DNA of 64,000 nucleotides. Source: CAWDMN01 sp963803155. Its GTDB lineage: Bacteria > Acidobacteriota > Terriglobia > Versatilivoradales > Versatilivoraceae. Below, piece by piece: positions 43,399 to 52,731 of the stretch (the first letter of the stretch is position 1; every line of letters starts with the position of its first letter). The stretch covers positions 29,313-93,312 of the forward strand of contig CAWDMN010000050.1 in assembly GCA_963803155.1 (NCBI GenBank), read 5' to 3'. The notes under the pieces were generated by a model, which saw only the letters and a list, made by a program, of their open reading frames with translations, ran no database searches and had not been told where the DNA came from. A program made the position numbers and the translations under genes.

Positions 43399-46300
43399 TC
43401 ACTCATGATTCTTGATTGGAGCATTGGCCTGTTCCTGCCTCACCAGCCGGTGCATTTCATCCCATAGATGTTGCGGATGGAGAGGTTTGGTGACATAACC
43501 ATCCATGCCGGCTTCCAGGCAGCGTTCTCGATCTCCCTTCATGGCATGGGCGGTCATTGCAATGATGGGAATGTGGTGGTTGGTCTGCCGCTCCAGTCTT
43601 CGAATCTCCGCGGTTGCTTCTATTCCGTCCATTTCCGGCATCTGCAGATCCATCAAGAGCAGATCAAAGCTTCCCGTGGAAAGGGCTGCCAGCGCCTGCC
43701 GTCCGTTTTCCGCTAACATCACGCTGTGGCCTCGCTTTTCCAGCAAGCGCAGACCAAGCCTTTGGTTTACTGGATTATCTTCGGCGAGAAGAATTTTAAG
43801 TGGTCCATGAGTGTTGGTTGGCAAATCATCTTTAGCCTGAATAGAGTAGTGCTGGCGAGAAGGCACTCGATCAAGCACCTTCAACAATATTTCCCTCAAT
43901 TCCGACTGTCGAACCGGCTTGGTCATGCAGGCATCTATCCCCAATTGGCGGCATCTTTCGATGTCTCCTTTCTGGCGTGCCGATGAAAGCATGACGATCG
44001 CAAGTCCGGCCAACTGGGGGATACTCCGAATCCGTTCCGCCACGCCGAAACCATCAAGATTTGGCATATGGGCATCGAGCAGCATTAATGGATAGGCATC
44101 CCCTTCCGTCGACGCCTGTTCCAGGGCGGCCAGCGCCCCTGCACCGCTATCGACTCCCACCTGTCTCATCCCCCAGCTTGCCAAAGACTCTTTGAGAATG
44201 CGGCGATTGGTGGCATTGTCATCGACGATAAGAACGGGCAGACCATTCAGGCGATCCAGCTCCGTGAGGGGAAGTTTGATGGGTGGACTCTCCGACAAAC
44301 CAAAACGAATGGTGAAGTGAAAGACGCTGCCTTTGCCGACTTCGCTCTCTACCCAAATGCGTCCCCCCATGGTCTCCACCAGCCCTTTTGAAATGCTCAA
44401 TCCTAATCCAGTTCCCCCATATTGTCGCGTGATAGAGCCGTCCGCTTGGGCAAATGAGCCAAAAATCAACTGTCGCTTCTCGTCCGGAATACCAATACCG
44501 GTATCGTGAACGCTAAAGTGCAAGAGACAATGCTTGGGATCCTCGGGGCTCATTTTCACACTACCGTCGGAGGAGCAGAACTTTCCAGAAGGAGCAATGC
44601 CATTTATGGCGGGATCCGACAGTTGAACCTCAACCAGAACTTCCCCATTTTGCGTAAATTTAATGGCATTTCCCAGCAGGTTGATTAGGATCTGCCGAAG
44701 CCGGCCGACATCCCCCACCAAAGCATCGGGCACTTCAGGTCTGACGTAGCACAGCAGTTCCAATTCTTTCTGTTCAGCTCGCACACTCAGGACCCTAACC
44801 GTTTCGTCCATACTTTCCCTAAGCCTGAAGGCAATCGAATCCAGGTCCAATTTGCCCGCCTCAATTTTGGAAAAGTCCAAAATGTCGTTGATGATCGCCA
44901 GCAGAGAATCGGCTGAATTCTTCACAATTTCAAGATTCTCGCGCTGGTCAGGTTTGAGGTCGGTCTCCAAGGTCAACTCCGTCATTCCGATTACACCGTT
45001 CATTGGAGTGCGGATTTCATGGCTCATGTTGGCCAGGAACTCACTTTTTAGCCGACTGGCCTCTTCGGCCGCCAACTTGGCCGACAATAATGCTTTCTCC
45101 GCTTTCTGACGTTCCAGGATTTCCTGGGTTAATTGTTTCGTGCGTTCCTCCACCCGCAAGGAGAGTTCTTTCCTCTGTCCCTCCAGCCGCCGGACTTGAA
45201 GCCGGTACAGGGCGTATCCAACCCAAAAAAGGAATATCCCGCACACCGCATAAAACCAATAGGTTTGGTAGAAACGAGCTGGGATGAGGAAGCTGAAGGT
45301 GGCGGGCCTCTGGTTCCAAATCCCGCTGCTGTTACAAGCCATCACCTCGAAGCGATAAGGCCCCGGAGGAAGATGCGAATAATAGGCAGTCCGGCGGGTG
45401 CCTGCTTCCGCCCATTGAGTGTCATATCCTTCCAGTTTGAATCGGAACTTTATTCTTTCGGGCGACAGAAAGCTGAGAGCTGAATAATGAAACTCATATC
45501 TCTCGCCGCCTGGCGGCATAAGAGTATTTTGCAGGAGGGGGGAGAGTTTTCCGTCCATGACGATCCGTTCGATCACGATCTGAGGAGCAGTGCGGTTCAG
45601 ACTTGCTCCCTGTGCGTCGACCTTGAGCAGCCCCTTGTAGGTGGGAATCCAAAGCTTGCCGTCTTTGCCCTTCCAACCTTGGCCTTCACTGCACCCGCTC
45701 ATTACCCCATCGGCTCGTCCAAAGGGGAAGCACGCAATAGAGGACTTACGACCAGCGGCGAAATCCTCCAAATCTTCCACCCCCACCCGGAAGAGACCCT
45801 TATTGCTCGTGATCCAAAAATTTCCATGGTCGTCATCGAAAATTTGGAAGAGCATATCCGCCAACAGGCCGTTCTTGACCCCATATTGGGTAAGCTTCCC
45901 TCCCTGCACGCGCAACAGGCCAGCCCCCGAGGTAGCAATCCACAAAATCCCGCGGCCATCCTCATAAATCGCAGAAGGAGAAGTCTCCCCAATGGCGCTT
46001 AAATAGGTATCCGAATTCAGAGAGACAAACTTGCCAGACTGCAATTTTGAAATTCTCCCGTCGGTGCCTGCCAATAGGTTTCCATCCTTATCCTGGCCTA
46101 GACATAGGATTCCTTCCCCTGAGGCTGCATCTTCTATTTTGTGGGCCAAAAAGTGGGCATTCCGCCATTGGTTCAATCCACCCTGAGTTCCGATCCAGAG
46201 GTTCCCTCGTTTATCTTCCAGGATTGCGGCCACATGATTATGCAGCAACCCATCTTGGGTTGTGTATCGGGTCAACTTGCCGCGATACAATCTCGAGAGA

Positions 46301-47652
46301 CCTGATCGCGTTCCAATCCAGAGTTCGCCCAGCCGGTCTGTTCCAAGGGCCGTGATTTCGCCTCCAGGCAACCCCACTTTAATCCGGTAGCCGGAAAACT
46401 GGTTATTCTTAAATCGATTGACCACGCCCCCGGCCGTTCCGATCCATAAGTCGCCATCTCCATCCTCAACGATGGATTTGACAACACTGTCAGACAAACC
46501 CTCCCGTGTGGTATATGTCGTGACTTTCCCGTCTCTCAACTGGTTGAGCCCTCCGCCATCCGTCCCAATCCACAAACTTCCTTCGGAATCTTCGTAGACG
46601 GAGAGAACAGCATCGTTCGACAACCCATCTTTGGCTGTTAGCGATGTAAATTTCCCATTCTGTAATCGATTGATCCCCCCACCCACCGTACCGATCCAAA
46701 GATTGCCGGACTTGTCCTCGCGAATGAACCGGGCCATGTTGCCCGAGAGCCCATCCTTGCTGGTATAGACCGTAAATTTTCCGTTGGCAAGCCGGGTCAG
46801 ACCGTTTCGAGTTCCAATCCATAAGTTATTATCGCGGTCTTCCCGAATAGAGAGAATCCCGTTGTCGGATAGCCCCTCCTTGGTAGTGTAAACCTTGAAA
46901 GTCCCGTCCACCCACTGATTAAGCCCGTTGTCCGTTCCAATCCAGATCCTCCCTTCTCGATCTTCATAAATGCATCGCAACCTGTCGCTGGACAACCCTG
47001 ATCGTGTGTTAAAGGTTGTGAATTTGCCGTCTTTAAATAGGTTCAATCCTCCACCCTGAGTTCCAATCCACAAGGTTCCTCCACGATCCTCATAGAAACC
47101 AATTACATGATTTGCCGGCAATCCATCCTTCCGGGTGAAGGATCGAAACTCTCCATTGCTGTAACGGAGCATCCCCCCTCCCATGGTCCCAATCCAGAGG
47201 TTGCCGGCGCGGTCTTCGAAGAGGGAAGTGAAATCGTTGCTGCTCAATCCCTTCTCGGTTTCTTTTTTGAAAGTGGTGAAGGAAACCCCGTCAAATCGGG
47301 CCAGGCCATCCTGGGTGGCTACCCACAAATGACCATCGCGAGTCTGGAGTATCGATTCGAGGCTATTTTGCGGCAGGCCTTCTTCTATTTGCCAATTGCG
47401 AATCTGGTATTGTGTAATAGCCCGACTGGGATCCAAAGCGAAGATTTGAATCTCAAAGGTAATAGTCAAGAAACAAAAAAGCACCAAATAATCAAGGAGA
47501 TTGCCCCCCGTGCCGCGAGTTTTGCCGACTCTTGTTGCCAGAGGGCGCTGACGACAAGGGAAAATTGGACTGACCTTGTATGTTTGCCGGTGCCTAATTT
47601 TTTGTAGAGCTCTAAATGAGCTCATTAGCGGGGAAATGAGTTGATGGCTCAT
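43399..47652 (-). CDS. Hybrid histidine kinase with a two-component propeller sensor and two receivers
   Basis: This very large sensor (about 1417 residues from ATG 47652; a TTG at 47700 is also open) starts with a hydrophobic leader. Fourteen propeller-type units (GNLWIGTxGGGLNRL pattern) follow, spanning about residues 90-670, then a Y_Y_Y domain (PPGPYRFEVMACNSSG) and one membrane helix (FYAVCGIFLFWVGYALY). HisKA has NMSHEIRTPMNG, the HATPase domain GTGLGLSISKGLVETMGG, and two receivers carry acceptor Asp in MLLDAHMPNLDG and LLLMDLQMPEMDG. There is no DNA-binding output, unlike the HTCS polysaccharide sensors. It probably senses a periplasmic oligosaccharide. The output must pass to another protein. 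Confidence 0.92.
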   Translation of the reverse strand: MSHQLISPLMSSFRALQKIRHRQTYKVSPIFPCRQRPLATRVGKTRGTGGNLLDYLVLFCFLTITFEIQIFALDPSRAITQYQIRNWQIEEGLPQNSLESILQTRDGHLWVATQDGLARFDGVSFTTFKKETEKGLSSNDFTSLFEDRAGNLWIGTMGGGMLRYSNGEFRSFTRKDGLPANHVIGFYEDRGGTLWIGTQGGGLNLFKDGKFTTFNTRSGLSSDRLRCIYEDREGRIWIGTDNGLNQWVDGTFKVYTTKEGLSDNGILSIREDRDNNLWIGTRNGLTRLANGKFTVYTSKDGLSGNMARFIREDKSGNLWIGTVGGGINRLQNGKFTSLTAKDGLSNDAVLSVYEDSEGSLWIGTDGGGLNQLRDGKVTTYTTREGLSDSVVKSIVEDGDGDLWIGTAGGVVNRFKNNQFSGYRIKVGLPGGEITALGTDRLGELWIGTRSGLSRLYRGKLTRYTTQDGLLHNHVAAILEDKRGNLWIGTQGGLNQWRNAHFLAHKIEDAASGEGILCLGQDKDGNLLAGTDGRISKLQSGKFVSLNSDTYLSAIGETSPSAIYEDGRGILWIATSGAGLLRVQGGKLTQYGVKNGLLADMLFQIFDDDHGNFWITSNKGLFRVGVEDLEDFAAGRKSSIACFPFGRADGVMSGCSEGQGWKGKDGKLWIPTYKGLLKVDAQGASLNRTAPQIVIERIVMDGKLSPLLQNTLMPPGGERYEFHYSALSFLSPERIKFRFKLEGYDTQWAEAGTRRTAYYSHLPPGPYRFEVMACNSSGIWNQRPATFSFLIPARFYQTYWFYAVCGIFLFWVGYALYRLQVRRLEGQRKELSLRVEERTKQLTQEILERQKAEKALLSAKLAAEEASRLKSEFLANMSHEIRTPMNGVIGMTELTLETDLKPDQRENLEIVKNSADSLLAIINDILDFSKIEAGKLDLDSIAFRLRESMDETVRVLSVRAEQKELELLCYVRPEVPDALVGDVGRLRQILINLLGNAIKFTQNGEVLVEVQLSDPAINGIAPSGKFCSSDGSVKMSPEDPKHCLLHFSVHDTGIGIPDEKRQLIFGSFAQADGSITRQYGGTGLGLSISKGLVETMGGRIWVESEVGKGSVFHFTIRFGLSESPPIKLPLTELDRLNGLPVLIVDDNATNRRILKESLASWGMRQVGVDSGAGALAALEQASTEGDAYPLMLLDAHMPNLDGFGVAERIRSIPQLAGLAIVMLSSARQKGDIERCRQLGIDACMTKPVRQSELREILLKVLDRVPSRQHYSIQAKDDLPTNTHGPLKILLAEDNPVNQRLGLRLLEKRGHSVMLAENGRQALAALSTGSFDLLLMDLQMPEMDGIEATAEIRRLERQTNHHIPIIAMTAHAMKGDRERCLEAGMDGYVTKPLHPQHLWDEMHRLVRQEQANAPIKNHE

Positions 47653-48564
47653 CGCATTATCTTTTTCATGGGAGATTTCATTAGCTGCCTTGAAGATCAA
47701 GATGGGAGTAAATGAATCAAGTTTTTATGACGTTCAGCAAATAGATGCAAAGTGCCAGGATCCAAGAGGCAGGAAAGAAATGGCAGCTTTTTTTCTGATG
47801 GCTGGCGATTGTCCACTGATCCCCTGCGAGGCCTAATCTCAGACCGTGCCATGCTCATACCTCGCCGCTCCGCTAGAGTCGATACGGATCAGATCCATTA
47901 CTGGTCACGCCCCTCTTCTTATTCCATCGTCAATAACATCCGGACATATTAAGCAAAAATCGCTCCATCCAAAAATATTGCTATGAGAGGGGGGGGAACA
48001 AAGGCGATCCTCTTCACTGTTACGCAAGGCTTCTTCATTGCTATTGCTCCCGGAAATATTGCGCACAGAGCCCACATTCAACTCCATCCCTCCCCATTGA
48101 CAAACGCTCCGCTGAAACTTCAACGGGAAAGATATCTCCATTTTTGCGACGTATTCGAGTTCATTCTTGGAACGAATTCCGGGACGGCTTTCTTCAAGAG
48201 ATCGCGGAAATAAATGCCTTCCCGGTTGTCCACCGCTGTCCCCCCAAAAATCCAATTTGCCAACAAATCAACATAGCGGGACCAATTTTATCGCGGCATC
48301 CGTTTCGAGTTTATCGCAGCGGAGTGGCGCCGCATTGCAAATTGTCCCAATAATGTGTAAATGTATCAATGATCGTTCTAATAAGTAAAAAGGTAAACCC
48401 CCCGGCCCAGCCAGGTTCACCTCTTTATCTAAATCCGGAGACTCCTAGAGTTCCGCTTTCCCATTTTGCATGTCGACGGAATGACGACTTCGCACGCGAG
48501 AGATTTTTTTGTTTCACCAAATAAATAATGTCATGCAAACCATGCTGATTGCGGGAGGCAACCG
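47653..48564. other. Divergent intergenic region between the hybrid kinase and phosphoketolase
   Basis: Over 900 bp with no convincing gene on either strand. It holds a G-tract of nine bases near 47989 and a possible hairpin at about 48390-48422 (GGTAAACC/GGTTCACC). It should contain the promoters of both divergent transcripts. A regulated or long 5' leader is possible. No riboswitch consensus was recognised. Confidence 0.45.
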
Positions 48565-50961
48565 ATGAAAGAACTACTCTCTGCAGAAACGCTTAAAGCC
48601 ATGGATGCTTACTGGCGGGCGGCTAATTACCTCTCTGTCGGGCAAATCTATCTTTATGACAATCCCTTGTTGAGGGAACCACTCGAATTAAAACATATCA
48701 AACCCAGGCTCCTCGGGCATTGGGGGACAACGCCGGGTCTTAACTTCATCTACGTGCACTTAAATCGGATTATCAAAGAATTCGACCTCAACATGATGTA
48801 CATCATCGGCCCCGGCCACGGAGGACCCGGCATTGTTGCCAATTGCTACCTGGAGGGAACCTACAGCGAAATCTATCCCGACATTTCCCTCGACGCGGAG
48901 GGCATGGGGAAGTTGTTTAAACAGTTTTCTTTTCCCGGCGGTATCCCTAGCCATGTGGCTCCCGAGACGCCAGGGTCTATCCACGAAGGGGGCGAACTGG
49001 GCTATGCGGTTTCGCATGCTTATGGCGCGGCTTTCGACAATCCCGATCTGATTGTCGCTTGTGTCGTTGGCGATGGGGAAGCTGAAACCGGACCGCTGGC
49101 TACTTCCTGGCATTCCAATAAATTCCTGAACCCTGCCACCGACGGCGCCGTTTTGCCCATCTTACACTTGAATGGATATAAGATCGCCAATCCCACTCTG
49201 CTGGCCCGTATCAGCCATGAGGAACTCACCCGTCTGTTCCAAGGGTACGGCTATCATCCTTATTTTGTCGAGGGAGCGGACCCCGAACCGATGCATCAGC
49301 AAATGGCAGAGACGCTCGATGAGGTTATCGGAAAGATTCGGGAAATTCAGGACAAAGCACGGAAGAACGGCGTAACCGAGCGCCCTGTCTGGCCCATGAT
49401 CATCTTGCGCACACCCAAAGGCTGGACCGGTCCGAAGGAGGTGGATGGCAAAAAGACTGAGGGATCCTGGCGATCCCACCAGGTGCCGTTCTCAGAAATG
49501 GCGGGATGCCCCGCACACGTTCGGCTGCTGGAAGACTGGATGAAAAGCTACCGGCCGGAGGAGCTTTTTGATGAAAACGGGACCCTGAGACAGGAGCTGG
49601 GTGTCTTGGCTCCGGAGGGCCCCCGCCGCATGGGAGCCAATCCTCATGCCAATGGGGGATTGTTGCTGAAGGACCTGAAAATGCCGGATTTTCGAGATTA
49701 TGCCATCCCGGTTTCAGAACCAGGCCAGGCAATGGCTGAATCTATCCGCATCATGGGCGGCTTCCTGCGCGACATCATAAAGCGGAATCGGAAGGAACGG
49801 AATTTCCGGATCGTGGGTCCCGACGAAACCGCCTCCAATCGGCTGGACGCCGTCTTTGCGGCCACCGACCGCGTCTGGATGGCGGATATTTTTCCCGAAG
49901 ATGAACACCTGGCTCGCGAAGGGCGAGTGCTGGAGATATTGAGCGAGCACACCTGCCAGGGATGGTTAGAGGGATATCTGCTCACCGGGCGTCATGGATT
50001 CTTTTCATGTTACGAAGCCTTCATTCACATCATCGATTCCATGTTTAACCAGCATGCCAAGTGGCTTAAAGTGACCAGCAAAGAGATCCCATGGCGGCGG
50101 CCGATTGCCTCTTTGAATTACCTTCTCACCTCCCACGTCTGGCGCCAGGACCACAATGGCTTCAGCCACCAGGATCCCGGCTTTATTGATCATGTCGTGA
50201 ACAAAAAAGCCGACATCATCCGAGTCTACTTTCCCCCCGATGCCAACACACTTCTCTCGGTCACCGATCATTGCCTGCGGAGCCGTAATTACATCAATGT
50301 CATCGTGGCGGGAAAACAGCCTCAACTGCAATGGCTCGACATGGATTCCGCCATCAAACATTGCACAGCTGGCATCGGCATCTGGGAGTGGGCCAGCAAT
50401 GACCGGGGCTGCGAACCTGATGTTGTGATGGCCTGTGCCGGCGACGTACCCACTCTGGAAACATTGGCTGCGGTGGACCTGCTCCGACAACATGCGCCGG
50501 AATTGAAGATCCGCGTGATTAATGTGGTAGATTTGATGACTCTGCAGCCCAAGGAAGAACACCCGCACGGACTCTCTAGCCAGGAATTCGACACCCTCTT
50601 CACCACCGACAAGCCCGTTATTTTCGCCTACCATGGATACCCTTGGCTGATCCATCGCCTGACTTATCGCAGAACCAATCACAATAACTTCCATGTGAGG
50701 GGGTATAAGGAAGAAGGGACAACCACGACTCCCTTTGACATGGTAGTGCGCAATGACTTGGACCGATACCATTTGGTCGCGGATGTCATTGCCCGTGTTT
50801 CCCGGCTGGGCTATGCTGCAGCGTATTTAAAGCAATTCACTCGGGACAAGCTGATTGAACACCAACAATACATTGTGAAGCATGGGGAAGACATGCCTGC
50901 AATCGACGGCTGGAAATGGCCCGGCCCTGGCGGACACATCAAGGTTGCCAATAAGCCGTGA
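48565..50961 (+). CDS. xfp: Phosphoketolase (xylulose-5-P/fructose-6-P type)
   Basis: A 798-residue ThDP enzyme of the normal phosphoketolase length, opening with YWRAANYLSVGQIYLYDNPLL. Family motifs are LLGHWGTTPGLNFIYVHLNR, YIIGPGHGGPG, the ThDP site GDGEAETGP (from Gly169), LHLNGYKI and RGYKEEGTTTTPFDM at the C-terminus. The enzyme splits xylulose-5-phosphate or fructose-6-phosphate with phosphate into acetyl-phosphate plus a shorter sugar phosphate, a carbon-saving route to C2 units. The acetate kinase or phosphotransacetylase genes that usually accompany it are not in the window. Confidence 0.96.
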   Translation: MKELLSAETLKAMDAYWRAANYLSVGQIYLYDNPLLREPLELKHIKPRLLGHWGTTPGLNFIYVHLNRIIKEFDLNMMYIIGPGHGGPGIVANCYLEGTYSEIYPDISLDAEGMGKLFKQFSFPGGIPSHVAPETPGSIHEGGELGYAVSHAYGAAFDNPDLIVACVVGDGEAETGPLATSWHSNKFLNPATDGAVLPILHLNGYKIANPTLLARISHEELTRLFQGYGYHPYFVEGADPEPMHQQMAETLDEVIGKIREIQDKARKNGVTERPVWPMIILRTPKGWTGPKEVDGKKTEGSWRSHQVPFSEMAGCPAHVRLLEDWMKSYRPEELFDENGTLRQELGVLAPEGPRRMGANPHANGGLLLKDLKMPDFRDYAIPVSEPGQAMAESIRIMGGFLRDIIKRNRKERNFRIVGPDETASNRLDAVFAATDRVWMADIFPEDEHLAREGRVLEILSEHTCQGWLEGYLLTGRHGFFSCYEAFIHIIDSMFNQHAKWLKVTSKEIPWRRPIASLNYLLTSHVWRQDHNGFSHQDPGFIDHVVNKKADIIRVYFPPDANTLLSVTDHCLRSRNYINVIVAGKQPQLQWLDMDSAIKHCTAGIGIWEWASNDRGCEPDVVMACAGDVPTLETLAAVDLLRQHAPELKIRVINVVDLMTLQPKEEHPHGLSSQEFDTLFTTDKPVIFAYHGYPWLIHRLTYRRTNHNNFHVRGYKEEGTTTTPFDMVVRNDLDRYHLVADVIARVSRLGYAAAYLKQFTRDKLIEHQQYIVKHGEDMPAIDGWKWPGPGGHIKVANKP

Positions 50962-51497
50962 ATCTTAATGGAGTGGCGAAGGATGATTTCGTACGGTTGT
51001 TTCATTTACTGGAAGAGTGGCTTGGGTACGGTAGCATTGGCTTTTGCGCGGGGGCCACTGCCCAAGACGAAGTTTTGGCCGTGTGTATATGCTGACCTCC
51101 TTTGATAAAGAGCCTCATGACAGCGTGGAGAAGGTGTTTCTTTAAGTGCTCGCTTTTGCCCTCACGCCGGAGTTTGTTCAGATCATGGGCGCGATCGAGA
51201 AGCACGGGCAAGACTTCATCTTGGCACGTGACACCCACTGCCCTATAAAACACATTATCCTGACTATCCGACGGATTAAAGATCCTCTCACCTTGAATTG
51301 CATCCGGATTTTACCGGTGGATTGCATCCTTTTCACTCACTTCGACAGGGCCAACTTTCCAGCGTAAACATGTAGATCCAATCATTTCAAATTCCCGCAT
51401 TAATGACTCAATTTTACCCCCCCAAGCGGAAAAAGTGCCACGATATAAGCATTGAATTTTTTTTATGACTATCCCATAATGTTCCCCGTGTTTGTTG
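50962..51497. other. Intergenic region downstream of phosphoketolase
   Basis: About 535 bp without a recognisable gene. A plus-strand frame at about 51146-51367 lacks any known domain and a good start. The A/T-rich end (51440-51497) leads into the riboswitch and probably contains its promoter. Confidence 0.4.
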
Positions 51498-51588
51498 AAG
51501 GGGCAAACCGCATGAAAGTGCGGGACGCAAAGCTTCTGACCTAAGGTTGGTCTAGGGCGGATCAACTATGGCAGCAGGGTTGCCAGAC
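51498..51588 (+). promoter_or_regulatory. Cyclic-di-GMP-I (GEMM-I) riboswitch
   Basis: The class-I aptamer layout is complete. The outer pairing GGCAA (51502-51506) / TTGCC (51580-51584) encloses the first hairpin, CCGCAT-GAAA-GTGCGG (51508-51523), with a GNRA tetraloop. The invariant GGACGCAAAGC follows at 51523-51533, then CCTAAGG. The second hairpin is GTTGGTC/GATCAAC (51546-51552, 51560-51566), and then ATGGCAGCAGGGTTGCC closes the junction. These match the GEMM-I consensus that binds cyclic di-GMP. The next gene starts 139 nt later. No clear terminator or anti-terminator lies between, so control may be at translation. Confidence 0.92.
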
Positions 51589-51727
51589 TAACACCAGGCG
51601 ATGATTTCATCGGATGGTTCCAAAAGCATGAATCCACCAGGATTTCCGGATCAATCGCCTCTCTTCTCTGGTTTCCTGCCAAATTTTCCCCTCTCAGCTA
51701 ATCATAATCCAGTTTGAGGCAACTCTC

Positions 51728-52105
51728 TTGGCCAAATTCGAAGTGCAAATCGAAAAAGGGAATAAAGGGTTCATCCCTCTGTTTAAAATTTTTTCTCCAA
51801 TTCTTGGACATTTGGACGGCAAATGGGTGCGCTTAACCCCAAGAGACGATTTGAGCCATGAATATCCAGGGATGGCAAGCGCGAAAGAAGCGGTATCTAA
51901 AGCGGTGCCGATGTATTTGGAGCGAGTTCATTTAAATGAAATGGCTAAAGGATACAAGGGGGGAATCATTGGAAAAGCGCCGGAATCGGCAGTGGATGCG
52001 GAAACAAAGCAAAAGAAAAAATGGGAAGACTACGTTTCCAAAATGACAAACCGGGGCGCTAAACCAGTAAAAAAGAACATCTCGTACAGAAAACAATCTG
52101 GGTAG
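51728..52105 (+). CDS. Unknown small protein under a c-di-GMP riboswitch
   Basis: The start is TTG at 51728, with GAGG 8 bases upstream. The 125-residue basic protein is not recognised. It opens with strands (AKFEVQIEKGNKGFIPLFKIFSP), has GHLDGKWVRLTP near residue 35, and ends with a Lys-rich tail (KQKKKWEDYVSKM...KPVKKNISYRKQSG). There is no signal peptide or membrane segment. Its position after a GEMM-I aptamer implies regulation by cyclic di-GMP, so links to motility, matrix, adhesion or development are plausible but not shown. Confidence 0.6.
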   Translation: MAKFEVQIEKGNKGFIPLFKIFSPILGHLDGKWVRLTPRDDLSHEYPGMASAKEAVSKAVPMYLERVHLNEMAKGYKGGIIGKAPESAVDAETKQKKKWEDYVSKMTNRGAKPVKKNISYRKQSG

Positions 52106-52731
52106 CCTCCGCGGAATTGGCCGAACACCTGGAATCTCGAATTGAGGCCACTCAAATCTCCCTGCAAATTGCGAATCGGCGAGTGTTTCCGATGCTTCGT
52201 AATAAAATTGGCCGTTGAAGACCTGAGATGATTTGCTGGGGGAAGAAGGGTGAAACATCGCACCTTTGCCACGCATACTCAGCTTGCAGGGTAACCTTGC
52301 GAGTTGCGCGTGGGATGGTGCGACCCACCACAGAGTTGGCTCGGCCCGTTTTGAGCTAAGCGCCGGAAGGTGGGACGTGCGCCCAGAACAAAGTTACCCG
52401 TTGCGCGTTTCCAATCCGGCAGACGCCGAAGTCCTTGGCTTCAATAGCACTGATAATTTAATTGCCGTGCCTTATGGATGATTATTTTTGCAGAGGATGC
52501 CGAACGACACATCGATTCGACAACCGCAACAAATAATCTCGATTGAATATTCACCGACGGACTGAAACGAGAGAGTAGCCCCATTCCCGGTCGCAGGTTC
52601 ACCGTGAAACAATCCCGATTCCACGAGCTGTTGAATTCTCAAATTTGAAGCCTATTTTCGTGCCCCGTCATTATGCTATGATTCGCATACGATTTGTTGG
52701 CTCATTTCCAAATTTCATCCGCTGATTGCAG
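52106..52731. other. 626-bp intergenic region
   Basis: No gene is recognised. A plus-strand frame near 52266-52481 has no known domain. GGGTAAC near 52289 and GTTACCC near 52393 form an inverted pair, which may be an element boundary. The last 100 bp are A/T-rich and may hold the promoter of the sensor kinase gene. Confidence 0.4.
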
